Shown here: positions 1-7,378 of the stretch, one piece after another
How positions within the stretch are numbered: position 1 is the stretch's first letter
Layout: each line of letters opens with the position of its first letter
From: an uncultured Clostridium sp.
Lineage (GTDB): Bacteria; Bacillota; Clostridia; Christensenellales; CAG-138
Assembly (NCBI GenBank): GCA_900542285.1
Contig: UQNF01000053.1
Coordinates: 1-10,699, forward strand
Reading direction: 5' to 3'
Length of the DNA stretch: 10,699 nt
The notes under the pieces: model-generated
The model's database searches: none
What the model saw: the letters and a program-made list of their open reading frames with translations, nothing else
What the model was told of the DNA's origin: nothing
Position numbers and translations under genes: made by a program

Positions 1-53
1 AAGCGTTCGCTTAGGCAGCCATTATTGTCAATTACGGTCAAGCTGCGATCGGA

Positions 54-3000
54 TTACTCCATATCGTTGAGCTTCTTATAATAATCATACTTATCCTGGG
101 CTTCCTGCTCAGCGCGTGCAAACAGATCCGCTGCGAGATCGGGGAACTGCTGCTTGAGTGCTGCATAACGGCCTTCGCCCATAATGAACTCGGAATAGCT
201 TGCGCTTGCGGGCTTGCTGTCGAGGATGAAGGGGTTCTTGCCCTGTGCTGCCAGATCGGGGTTGTACCTGTAGAGGGGCCAGTATCCGGCTTCAACTGCC
301 TTCTTAGCCTCTGCCTGAGCCTTGCCCATGCCGGCCTTGATGTTGTGGTTGATGCAGGGAGCATAGGCGATGATAAGGGAGGGTCCCTTATAAGCTTCTG
401 CTTCGGTGATAGCCTTGAGCAGCTGAGCGGGATTTGCACCCATGCAGACCTTGGCAACGTAAACATAGCCATAGCTCATAGCCATCATGCCGAGGTCCTT
501 CTTCTTGGTACGCTTACCTGCTGCGGCAAACTTTGCAACGGAGCCGGTGGGAGTTGCCTTGGAGGACTGTCCGCCGGTGTTGGAATAGACTTCGGTATCC
601 ATTACGAGAACATTGACATCCTCATCCATTGCGAGGACGTGATCGAGTCCGCCGTAGCCGATATCGTATGCCCAGCCGTCACCGCCGAAGATCCACTGGC
701 TCTTCTTGACGAGCAGATCCTTGTTCTCAAGAACCTTGCGGCCGAGGTTGCATGCTTCGCAGGGGCAGCCTTCGATAACGCTGGCGTTCAGCTCTTCAAC
801 GAGCTTTGCGGAGGCCTTCCTGGAGCCCTCTGCATCGTTCATGTTGTCAAGCCATGCCTGACCTGCTGCCTTGAGATCCGCATCGCAGTAGGGAACGGCG
901 ATGAGCTGTCGAACGGTGTCGGCAAGAGCTGCGCGGCGGTGTTCGGTTGCGAGGTTCATACCAAAGCCGAACTCTGCGTTGTCCTCGAAGAGGGAGTTTG
1001 CCCAAGCGGGACCATGACCCTGCTTGTTTACGGTGTAGGGGCAGGTGGGAGCGGAGCCGCCGTAGATGGAGGAGCATCCGGTTGCATTAGCAACGATCAT
1101 CCTGTCGCCAAAGAGCTGGGTGACGAGCTTTACATAGGGGGTTTCGCCGCAGCCTGCGCATGCGCCGGAGAACTCGAACAAGGGCTGGAGATACTGGCTG
1201 CCCTTAACGGTCGCCTTGTTGATGGGCAGATCGAGAACGGGAAGTTCAAGAGCGTAGTTCCAATTCTTATGTTCGACGGTCTCGCACTCGGTGAGGGGAA
1301 CCATCTTGAGAGCCTTGACCTTTGCGGGGCAGACATCAACGCAGTTGCCGCAGCCGGTGCAGTCATAGGGGCTGACCTGAATGCGGAAGAGCTTGCCGTC
1401 GCCGACGCCGATGGCCTTCTTGGTTACGAACTCAGCGGGAGTCTCGGTGCCTTCCTCTACAACGAAGGGACGGATGCAGGCATGGGGACATACGAGCGAG
1501 CACTGGTTGCACTGGATACAATTCTCGGGGATCCATGCAGGAACTTCAACAGCGATGCCGCGCTTCTCGAACTTGGTGGTTCCGGTGGGAACAAAGCCGT
1601 CGGCTGCGAGCTTGCTTACGGGGAGCTTGTCGCCCTGCTGTGCAAGGATGGGCTTGATGAAATCTACAAAGTAAGGATCGTCGCTTACGAACATCGCTTC
1701 CGCGCCGGTGACAGCATTTGCCCACTCTGCGGGATAGTTGATCTCGGTGAGGCCGTTGATACCGATATCGATAGCGGCATAGTTCTTCTGAACTACATCT
1801 TCACCCTTCTTTGAATAGCTCTTCTTAGCGGCAGCTTTCATGTAGCCGATAGCGTCTTCAACGGGGATGACCTCGGCAAGCTTAAAGAATGCGCTCTGCA
1901 TGATGGTGTTGATTCGGTTGCCCATGCCAACTTCACGAGCGAGCTTAACGCCGTCGATGTTGTAGAAACGGATATGCTTCTCGGCAATGGTGCGCTTCAT
2001 GGAAGCGGGAAGCTCTCTCTCCATATCCTCGACCGTCCAGGGCGAGTTGAGAAGGAATACGCCGCCGTCCTTGAGACCTTCGAGAACATCGTACTTGGTG
2101 ACATAGCTTGCGTTGTGGCATGCTACGAAGTCAGCGCTGTCGATGAGGTAGGGGCTCTGGATGGGGGTCTTGCCGAAGCGGAGGTGGCTGATGGTCAGAC
2201 CGCCGGACTTCTTGGAGTCATATGCGAAATAACCCTGAGCGAACATGTCGGTGTGGTCGCCGATGATCTTGATGCTGTTCTTGTTGGCACCTACGGTACC
2301 GTCGCTGCCAAGGCCGAAGAACTTGCAGCAGATGGTGCCTGCGGGAGCAGCATTGACGAATTCGTTCATGGGGATGGAGGTGTTCATAACATCGTCGATG
2401 ATGCCGACGGTGAAATGATTCTTGGGCTCTGCAAGTGCGAGGTTGTCATAGATTGCCTTGACCATGGTGGGGGTGAATTCCTTGCTGCCAAGACCATAAC
2501 GGCCGCCGTAGCACTTGATATCGCTGCGGCCTGCTTCGGCAAGAGCGTCAACTACATCGAGGTAGAGAGGTTCGCCGAGGGAACCGGGCTCCTTAGTCCT
2601 GTCGAGCACTGCGATCTTCTTGCAGGTTGCGGGGATAGCAGCGATGAACTTGTCGGCTGCGAAGGGCCTGTAAAGGCGAACTTTGATGAGACCAAGCTTC
2701 TCGCCCTTGGAGTTGAGATAATTGATGGCTTCTTCGGTAACATCCGCGCCGCTGCCCATGATAACGATAACACGCTCTGCATCGGGTGCGCCGACATAGT
2801 CAAAGAGATGATACCTGCGTCCGGTCAGCTCGCCAACCTCGTCCATGTAATGCTGAACGATCTCGGGAACCTTGGCGTAGTGGATATTGGCAGCCTCACG
2901 ACCCTGGAAGTAGATGTCGGGGTTCTGAGCGGTACCGGCCTGATGGGGATGCTCAGGATTGAGAGCACGGTCACGGAATGCCTTGACTGCATCGCGGTCA

Positions 3001-3581
3001 AGCAGCTTTGCCATATCCTCGTAGTCGATCTGCTCGATCTTCTGGATCTCATGGGAGGTACGGAAGCCGTCGAAGAAGTGTACGAAGGGAAGGCTTGCCT
3101 TGATGGCGGAAAGATGAGTTACAAGTGCAAGATCCATAACTTCCTGTACGGAAGCGGAAGCGAGCATTGCAAAACCGGTCTGGCGGCATGCCATAACGTC
3201 GCTGTGGTCTCCGAAGATGGAGAGGGAGTGAGCGGCGAGCGCGCGAGCGGTAACGTGGAAGACACCGGGAAGCAATTCGCCGGAGATCTTATACATATTG
3301 GGGATCATCAGAAGAAGACCCTGAGAAGCGGTGAAAGTGGTGGTGAGAGCGCCTGCTGAAAGCGAACCGTGAACTGCGCCTGCTGCGCCGCCCTCGGACT
3401 GCATCTCAGCGATGCGAACCTTCTGACCGAAAAGATTAATTCTGCCCTGTGCGCCCCATTCGTCCGCAACCTCTGCCATGGGAGAGGAGGGGGTTATGGG
3501 GTAAATCGCTGCAACATCGGAAAACGCATATGCAACATGCGCTGCAGCGGTATTGCCATCAATAGTGACGGTCTTTGCCAT
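54..3581 (-). CDS. nifJ: Pyruvate:ferredoxin (flavodoxin) oxidoreductase, single-chain, complete
   Basis: Cytoplasmic enzyme that oxidises pyruvate with CoA to acetyl-CoA and CO2 and reduces ferredoxin or flavodoxin; it is the main pyruvate-oxidising step of anaerobic fermenters. The protein is 1175 residues, normal for the fused NifJ type. Visible in order: N-terminal pyrimidine-binding domain with YPITPSSPMAE (Thr30); AEMQSEGGAAGAVHG with the conserved Glu; HVTARALAAHSLSIFGDHSD with the conserved Arg; two ferredoxin-type clusters, C688/691/694/698 and C741/744/747/751; the proximal cluster cysteines C808, C811, C836 and C1076; and the TPP/Mg site GDGWAYDIG (Asp968) to NTGG (Asn1001). I chose the ATG at 3581 because AGGAGGA lies 9 bases upstream. 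An in-frame ATG at 3677 falls inside the promoter, upstream of the expected transcript start. Monocistronic as far as visible; no truncation or missing cofactor ligand seen. The symbol nifJ (also por/pfor) reflects the family, not nitrogen fixation. Confidence 0.97.
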   Translation of the reverse strand: MAKTVTIDGNTAAAHVAYAFSDVAAIYPITPSSPMAEVADEWGAQGRINLFGQKVRIAEMQSEGGAAGAVHGSLSAGALTTTFTASQGLLLMIPNMYKISGELLPGVFHVTARALAAHSLSIFGDHSDVMACRQTGFAMLASASVQEVMDLALVTHLSAIKASLPFVHFFDGFRTSHEIQKIEQIDYEDMAKLLDRDAVKAFRDRALNPEHPHQAGTAQNPDIYFQGREAANIHYAKVPEIVQHYMDEVGELTGRRYHLFDYVGAPDAERVIVIMGSGADVTEEAINYLNSKGEKLGLIKVRLYRPFAADKFIAAIPATCKKIAVLDRTKEPGSLGEPLYLDVVDALAEAGRSDIKCYGGRYGLGSKEFTPTMVKAIYDNLALAEPKNHFTVGIIDDVMNTSIPMNEFVNAAPAGTICCKFFGLGSDGTVGANKNSIKIIGDHTDMFAQGYFAYDSKKSGGLTISHLRFGKTPIQSPYLIDSADFVACHNASYVTKYDVLEGLKDGGVFLLNSPWTVEDMERELPASMKRTIAEKHIRFYNIDGVKLAREVGMGNRINTIMQSAFFKLAEVIPVEDAIGYMKAAAKKSYSKKGEDVVQKNYAAIDIGINGLTEINYPAEWANAVTGAEAMFVSDDPYFVDFIKPILAQQGDKLPVSKLAADGFVPTGTTKFEKRGIAVEVPAWIPENCIQCNQCSLVCPHACIRPFVVEEGTETPAEFVTKKAIGVGDGKLFRIQVSPYDCTGCGNCVDVCPAKVKALKMVPLTECETVEHKNWNYALELPVLDLPINKATVKGSQYLQPLFEFSGACAGCGETPYVKLVTQLFGDRMIVANATGCSSIYGGSAPTCPYTVNKQGHGPAWANSLFEDNAEFGFGMNLATEHRRAALADTVRQLIAVPYCDADLKAAGQAWLDNMNDAEGSRKASAKLVEELNASVIEGCPCEACNLGRKVLENKDLLVKKSQWIFGGDGWAYDIGYGGLDHVLAMDEDVNVLVMDTEVYSNTGGQSSKATPTGSVAKFAAAGKRTKKKDLGMMAMSYGYVYVAKVCMGANPAQLLKAITEAEAYKGPSLIIAYAPCINHNIKAGMGKAQAEAKKAVEAGYWPLYRYNPDLAAQGKNPFILDSKPASASYSEFIMGEGRYAALKQQFPDLAADLFARAEQEAQDKYDYYKKLNDME

Positions 3582-3590
3582 AGAGATATG

Positions 3591-3597
3591 TCCTCCT
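3591..3597 (-). promoter_or_regulatory. Ribosome binding site deciding the nifJ start
   Basis: The minus strand reads AGGAGGA, 9 bases before ATG at 3581. This near-perfect Shine-Dalgarno sequence favours this start over the in-frame ATG at 3677 (32 codons upstream), which has no comparable site and lies within the promoter. Confidence 0.9.
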
Positions 3598-3625
3598 GTA
3601 GAATTTGCCAGTCCGCAGGCACCAA

Positions 3626-3650
3626 AGCAAAGGCTTTGCTGCCCGGGGCA
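3626..3650 (-). promoter_or_regulatory. Two adjacent inverted repeats in the nifJ leader
   Basis: Just downstream of the predicted nifJ transcript start are two short near-palindromes, read here on the plus strand: AGCAAAGGCTTTGCT (3626-3640, 7-bp arms around one base) and TGCCCGGGGCA (3640-3650, 5-bp arms around one base). They could be a repressor-binding site or a weak 5' RNA structure. I recognise no specific regulator motif here. Confidence 0.35.
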
Positions 3651-3663
3651 TAGTCCAAAACCC

Positions 3664-3692
3664 ATTATATCCCCCAATCACCGTAATTTCAA
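3664..3692 (-). promoter_or_regulatory. Housekeeping-sigma promoter of nifJ
   Basis: On the minus strand TTGAAA (3692-3687) is followed by exactly 17 bases and TATAAT (3669-3664). Transcription should begin near 3657, giving a leader of about 76 bases before the ATG at 3581. The site is seen directly; its activity is inferred. Confidence 0.85.
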
Positions 3693-3767
3693 GCGGAAAC
3701 AAAGAAAAAATCAAGTATATTTAATACGAAATTCCGCCGTGCGGCCTCCAAAAAGCCCAAACAGCGA

Positions 3768-3781
3768 AATTGTTCACAATT
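3768..3781. promoter_or_regulatory. Candidate operator palindrome
   Basis: AATTGT-TC-ACAATT is a perfect 6-bp inverted repeat around two bases. With one bulged A, the flanking CG on each side extends the symmetry. It ends 17 bp before the -35 box of the lipoprotein promoter and lies about 75 bp upstream of the nifJ -35 box, where an activator or a shared regulator could bind. No regulator can be named from the sequence alone. Confidence 0.35.
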
Positions 3782-3798
3782 CGTTCATATCTAAAGCA

Positions 3799-3827
3799 TT
3801 GACACAGGCAACAACAAATAATATAAT
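3799..3827 (+). promoter_or_regulatory. Perfect consensus promoter of the lipoprotein gene
   Basis: TTGACA (3799-3804), 17 bases, then TATAAT (3822-3827): an exact match to the housekeeping promoter consensus with optimal spacing. Transcription should start near 3834, leaving a leader of roughly 40 bases before the gene at 3875. Confidence 0.88.
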
Positions 3828-3874
3828 GAATAACACAACGAAGCTAAGCATTGGGAAAGGAGAAATGATCAGCG

Positions 3875-5653
3875 ATGAAGCGTGCAAACATACTGTTGAC
3901 AGCGTTGTTGATATCATCGATATTGGTTTATGCCATTGGCTGTGCGGCATCGATCAACAAGTATGGTTCCGAAGACACTGAAACGCCGGACAGCACAAAC
4001 TTCGTTATTTTAAGCAACATGCCGACCGAAAAGCCTTCCAACACATTGGTTAACGGCAATGTTTCGGGTTTGGTATACTATTCATCAAATCTTTTTGGGC
4101 TTGAGCTGGATACTGCATTCCCTGAACTGGAGGCAAAAGCAAAAGCCATACTGCAGCTATATCTTCAGTGCGCACATTATAAAATAATAAGTATAGATGA
4201 AACGGAATTGATAGCCCGGGTAGAGATGACCACTCCGGATATGGAAGCGTTTATCAAAGAGTCCATTGAAAACCAGATAAGAAACAATATGGGCTATACC
4301 GAGGATATGCTGCTGTCGTCTGTCGAGAATATGCTTAGTTCGTGCATGGATACTACCGATCTTGTCATGACCACAGCAATTGAGCTAAAGCTTACTCCTT
4401 CCGGAGACGGGTACGATTTCACCGAAGACTGCGGAATGAAAGAGTTCATTTCTGAGCATTTCATTATTCCATATCAAAACTATATGTGTGAGGATTACGT
4501 CCGCGAACTGGAAGAGATCTTGGGCATTGTTCATTCGGAAGAGATGACCCTGCCCGAAACGGTCGTTAAGATTAAGACAAGCAAGCCGACGAAGGACAGC
4601 ATCTTCATCGCAGAGACGGGTCTTAGCATAATTACTCATGAAAACGGAAAACAGAGCACAGAAGCATACGAACTGGATATTGATGCCGACGGCGAGAAAG
4701 AAACTGTCTGCATAACTGCCGCAGAGGGGCTTGTGATACTTCGCAATGGTGAAGTGCTTGCAGAATACATGCCCGACAGCTGGCTAACGGTGTATTCGAG
4801 TTGGAACCCAGTGGATCTATCGGAATTCCGCGATCTTAAGCCGGAACAGCTTATTTTCATCGACTGGAATGTGAATGACGATTGCGTTGAAATGATTGTC
4901 CGGATGAGAAACAGCAGAGTGCAGGGTATTCACGGAGAATACTATGTTTTCAGGTTGGACGCCGAAAACAAGCTTACAGCGAATTGCATCATGAGCTATG
5001 GCGAGGACGAACCGTATCTCGGCCTTGCTTGCAAGGACAATCATCTTGCCATTGAAACATTTGTGAACGTAATGGGGTTCCGCTATATGCAGCTCAACGC
5101 AACGCTTACTGATGATCTTGAATTGAGATTCTATACAAACGGAGAGCTGTTCTACAAGCATACCATTGATATTATTACCGATACGGGGATAGAGCCGTTT
5201 CCGGAGCAAAAAGCGGTGCTTGCCGTTCCGCTGATCTGTTATCCGTTTAAGGAGGGGGGAGTCGAGTGGAATGCCGTCACACTGCCCGCAGGTACGGTGC
5301 TGACTCCGGTCAGGGCGTCATGCTCGCTGAACCTGGACGGCGGAGGACTCGGCTATGCCGCTCCTATCCGGGGAAACTTCGATTCGGATTATGTTCCGCA
5401 CCAGCGTAGGGGAGAGATCGTATTCCGCGACCAGAACGGCGATGTCTATGTGGTCAGAGTAGAGATAACCTCCTATCCTTCGATAGACTTGGGCTATGCT
5501 TATTTCAGCGATAAATCAATCAGCTTTGAGCATGGACAATGGATGTATCCGGAAAGCATTTATATCGGCGGAATCGAACAAAATGTACTATTCGGCGATC
5601 TGGATTATTCCGCATACGTCCAATACTTCCGGTCTTTCCTGGGCTATGACTGA
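3875..5653 (+). CDS. Putative lipoprotein of unknown function with a DxDxDG motif
   Basis: 592 residues; family not recognised. The N-terminus is a basic MKR followed by a hydrophobic stretch ending AIGC at Cys23, a plausible though not ideal lipobox (Ala at -3). It is therefore probably exported and anchored to the outer face of the membrane. A Ser/Thr/Pro-rich linker (about 28-60) follows. The region of about 60-215 resembles the small alpha/beta folds common in clostridial lipoproteins (weak inference). Residues 268-276 read DIDADGEKE, matching the DxDxDGxxE calcium-loop pattern of VCBS/FG-GAP beta-propeller repeats. The remainder is beta-rich to the eye, with no catalytic motif seen. Start: AAAGGAG at 3856-3862 is 12 bases from this ATG, rather long; the ATG at 3865 is only 2 bases from it and opens a frame of 38 codons. 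Monocistronic, with its own consensus promoter and terminator. Confidence 0.85.
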   Translation: MKRANILLTALLISSILVYAIGCAASINKYGSEDTETPDSTNFVILSNMPTEKPSNTLVNGNVSGLVYYSSNLFGLELDTAFPELEAKAKAILQLYLQCAHYKIISIDETELIARVEMTTPDMEAFIKESIENQIRNNMGYTEDMLLSSVENMLSSCMDTTDLVMTTAIELKLTPSGDGYDFTEDCGMKEFISEHFIIPYQNYMCEDYVRELEEILGIVHSEEMTLPETVVKIKTSKPTKDSIFIAETGLSIITHENGKQSTEAYELDIDADGEKETVCITAAEGLVILRNGEVLAEYMPDSWLTVYSSWNPVDLSEFRDLKPEQLIFIDWNVNDDCVEMIVRMRNSRVQGIHGEYYVFRLDAENKLTANCIMSYGEDEPYLGLACKDNHLAIETFVNVMGFRYMQLNATLTDDLELRFYTNGELFYKHTIDIITDTGIEPFPEQKAVLAVPLICYPFKEGGVEWNAVTLPAGTVLTPVRASCSLNLDGGGLGYAAPIRGNFDSDYVPHQRRGEIVFRDQNGDVYVVRVEITSYPSIDLGYAYFSDKSISFEHGQWMYPESIYIGGIEQNVLFGDLDYSAYVQYFRSFLGYD

Positions 5654-5665
5654 TGCTTACCTCCT

Positions 5666-5690
5666 GCCCCCGAAAGGGGGCTTCCATTTT
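5666..5690 (+). terminator. Rho-independent terminator after the lipoprotein gene
   Basis: GCCCCC (5666-5671), GAAA loop, GGGGGC (5676-5681): a perfect 6-bp GC stem capped by a stable tetraloop. It is followed by TTCCATTTT, an interrupted T tract. The stem begins 13 bases after the TGA stop. Confidence 0.75.
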
Positions 5691-5761
5691 AATAATTTAC
5701 ACATAAGCGAAAGAAAAATCCAATAAATCGGCTGATAAGTGCTAAAAAACGAATTGGACGC

Positions 5762-5790
5762 TTGAAAACAACGAGGTTTTATTGTAAGAT
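5762..5790 (+). promoter_or_regulatory. Promoter of the rpiR-PHP-nucleotidyltransferase operon
   Basis: TTGAAA (5762-5767), 17 bases, then TAAGAT (5785-5790). Transcription would start near 5797, about 23 bases before the ATG at 5820, just upstream of the ribosome binding site TTAGGAG (5808-5814). Confidence 0.7.
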
Positions 5791-5819
5791 ATTAACATAA
5801 CAAACGATTAGGAGCCATA

Positions 5820-6641
5820 ATGCCCGTAAAAGCAAAACTAAACTCTCTCTATTCCACTCTTCCGCCTGCTGAGCGCAGGGTCGCGGACTTTGTACTTAAG
5901 AATGACGACAAAGCGATGTACATGACGATCACGGAGCTTGCCTCAGCCGCTGCGGTAAGCCTTCCGAGCGTGACCAGACTTGCGAAAAAGCTTGGCTATC
6001 AAGGCTTCAGCGATTTCAAGATAGCACTTGCCAGCGGCAGCGCCAACCTCGTCAAGGGAGCTGCCAAGGAGCTGCTTGACGACGACAGCGATGAGGATTT
6101 TGTTGAAAAGCTCATGCTTGGTCAGCTTCGTGCAATAGAATCGACAACATTGACGCTCGACAAAGAGCAGCTTTGCTCGCTTTCGGAAAGAATAGTTCAT
6201 GCAAGAAGGGTGGTATTTTTTGCGGTTGATAACTCTTCAAGCGTTTGCACCAACATTTGCAGTGATTTTATAAGGATAGGTCTTGATTCCGTTATCATGA
6301 GCGATCCGAGCTGTATGCTGCGCTATGCCGCAAGGCTGGGGCCGGAGGATGTCTTCTTTGGCGTTTCCAGGACGGGACTTACCCAGTGTACGCTGGAATG
6401 CCTGAGTATTGCCAAGCGCAAGGGCGCAGTCACAGCGTTCATGTCCAACCTCATCAACTCGCCTGCCGCCGAAATCGCAGATTACTTTTTCTGCTCTTCA
6501 CGGCTTGAGGAGATATATCGCTTCTGCGGATTGGAGACCAATTGCGCACAAAAGGCGATAATGGAGGTGCTTTCGATTGTCACCGCAAGAAAGCTTGGTA
6601 AATTTCCAAAAGAGGAATATGTCCGTTTGCTTACGGAGTGA
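5820..6641 (+). CDS. MurR/RpiR family transcriptional regulator (HTH-SIS)
   Basis: 273 residues, usual length for the family. The N-terminal HTH_6 domain (about 1-77) carries hallmark segments: LPPAERRVADFVL, the helix-turn-helix ITELASAAAVSLPSVTRLAKKL (37-58) and GYQGFSDFKIAL. The C-terminal SIS domain (about 125-255) normally binds a phosphosugar effector; here VSRTGLT (182-188) stands where SxSGxT is usual, and NSPAAEIADYFF (213-224) matches the later SP-AD-motif. The glycine-rich first loop is replaced by AVDNSS, so the effector may be atypical. The start has TTAGGAG 5 bases upstream. It is first in an operon with a PHP phosphoesterase (9-base gap) and a nucleotidyltransferase, and may control that operon. 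Known family members sense sugar phosphates; the ligand here cannot be assigned. Confidence 0.9.
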   Translation: MPVKAKLNSLYSTLPPAERRVADFVLKNDDKAMYMTITELASAAAVSLPSVTRLAKKLGYQGFSDFKIALASGSANLVKGAAKELLDDDSDEDFVEKLMLGQLRAIESTTLTLDKEQLCSLSERIVHARRVVFFAVDNSSSVCTNICSDFIRIGLDSVIMSDPSCMLRYAARLGPEDVFFGVSRTGLTQCTLECLSIAKRKGAVTAFMSNLINSPAAEIADYFFCSSRLEEIYRFCGLETNCAQKAIMEVLSIVTARKLGKFPKEEYVRLLTE

Positions 6642-6650
6642 TGAAATAAG

Positions 6651-7352
6651 ATGAAGATATTGTATGATCTGCATACGCACACCTATTATAGCCACGGCAA
6701 GGATTCGCCCCGTGATAACATATTGCGTGCGGTCAAGCTTGGACTTCAGGCGGTCGCCATCAGCGAACATGCCGGAGGAAACATCTATTTTGGAGTGCGA
6801 GGAAAGAAGCTTGCAAGGCTCAATGAAGAGCTAAGAGGACTCAAACGGGAGTTCGAGGGCGTGATCGATGTGAAAATAGGCCTCGAGTGCAATGTGACCG
6901 GTTATGGAGAAAGCGATGCGCCCAAGGATAGGGATAACTATGATCTCATAATACTCGGATACCACAAGGGCATAGCACCCCTCAATAGCTTTGCCTGCCA
7001 CATAATCAGCGAGAGCTTTTACGGCAGATCCACGCCAAGGCGAAATCCCGATGCTATAATGGAAGCCGCCGAAAAAGCAAAGGCCAATATCATTTCGCAT
7101 CCGAATGAATATCTGAGGGTCGATATTCCCTATATGGCGGACTGCGCACGCCAGCTTGGTATTGCACTGGAGATAAACGCCAAGCATGTCAGCCTGACGG
7201 CGGAGGAGATACGCACAATAAGCGATCACGGCGCGAAGCTTATAATTGGAAGCGACGCTCACCGGGCGGCGAATGTCGGTGCTTTCGATCCCGCAATAGC
7301 TGCCGCCGAGGAAGCCGGAGTGCTGAGTAAAGTGGTCAATATTGAGGTATAA
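6651..7352 (+). CDS. PHP-domain metal-dependent phosphoesterase
   Basis: 233 residues forming one PHP domain. All the usual metal-ligand motifs are visible in order: DLHTHT (His8, His10), His15, SEH (Glu39/His40), GLECNV (Glu79), GYHKG (His105), SHPNE (His150) and GSDAHR (Asp202, His204). PHP proteins hydrolyse phosphoesters with a cluster of Zn, Mn or Fe ions. This length and motif spacing resemble YcdX-like and histidinol-phosphatase-like members rather than the DNA-polymerase PHP domain. The substrate cannot be read from sequence; a link to histidine synthesis is unsupported because no his genes are present. The ATG lies 9 bases after the rpiR stop; CGGAG at 6634-6638 is the likely ribosome binding site, implying translational coupling. 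The intact ligands suggest an active enzyme. Confidence 0.9.
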   Translation: MKILYDLHTHTYYSHGKDSPRDNILRAVKLGLQAVAISEHAGGNIYFGVRGKKLARLNEELRGLKREFEGVIDVKIGLECNVTGYGESDAPKDRDNYDLIILGYHKGIAPLNSFACHIISESFYGRSTPRRNPDAIMEAAEKAKANIISHPNEYLRVDIPYMADCARQLGIALEINAKHVSLTAEEIRTISDHGAKLIIGSDAHRAANVGAFDPAIAAAEEAGVLSKVVNIEV

Positions 7353-7378
7353 GCATCGGAAAGATACGGAGAACGGAT

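Larger units (their letters stand above)
3582..3874. other. Divergent intergenic region between nifJ and the lipoprotein gene
   Basis: This 293-bp gap holds the nifJ leader and promoter on the minus strand and the lipoprotein promoter and ribosome binding site on the plus strand. About 105 bp separate the two -35 boxes; that stretch contains an AATTGT-TC-ACAATT palindrome (3768-3781) and a small GCCG-TG-CGGC inverted repeat (3736-3745). No additional gene is supported. Confidence 0.8.

Noticed and set aside
345..1814. Long plus-strand open frame (489 codons) opposite nifJ
   Set aside because: It is the complement of a highly conserved, cofactor-complete nifJ. The translation is rich in Gly, Ala, Cys, Leu and Asp with no recognisable domain, as expected from antisense of a codon-biased gene.
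1974..3359. Second long plus-strand open frame (461 codons) opposite nifJ
   Set aside because: Same reason: antisense shadow of the nifJ N-terminal half, with no ribosome binding site or domain.
3582..3677. N-terminal extension of nifJ to the ATG at 3677
   Set aside because: That ATG lies within the promoter, upstream of the expected transcript start, and the strong AGGAGGA fits the ATG at 3581.
3865..3981. Short frame from ATG 3865 overlapping the lipoprotein start
   Set aside because: Its spacing to AAAGGAG is only 2 bases and the 38-residue product shows no recognisable feature, whereas the frame from 3875 begins with a signal peptide and continues for 592 codons.
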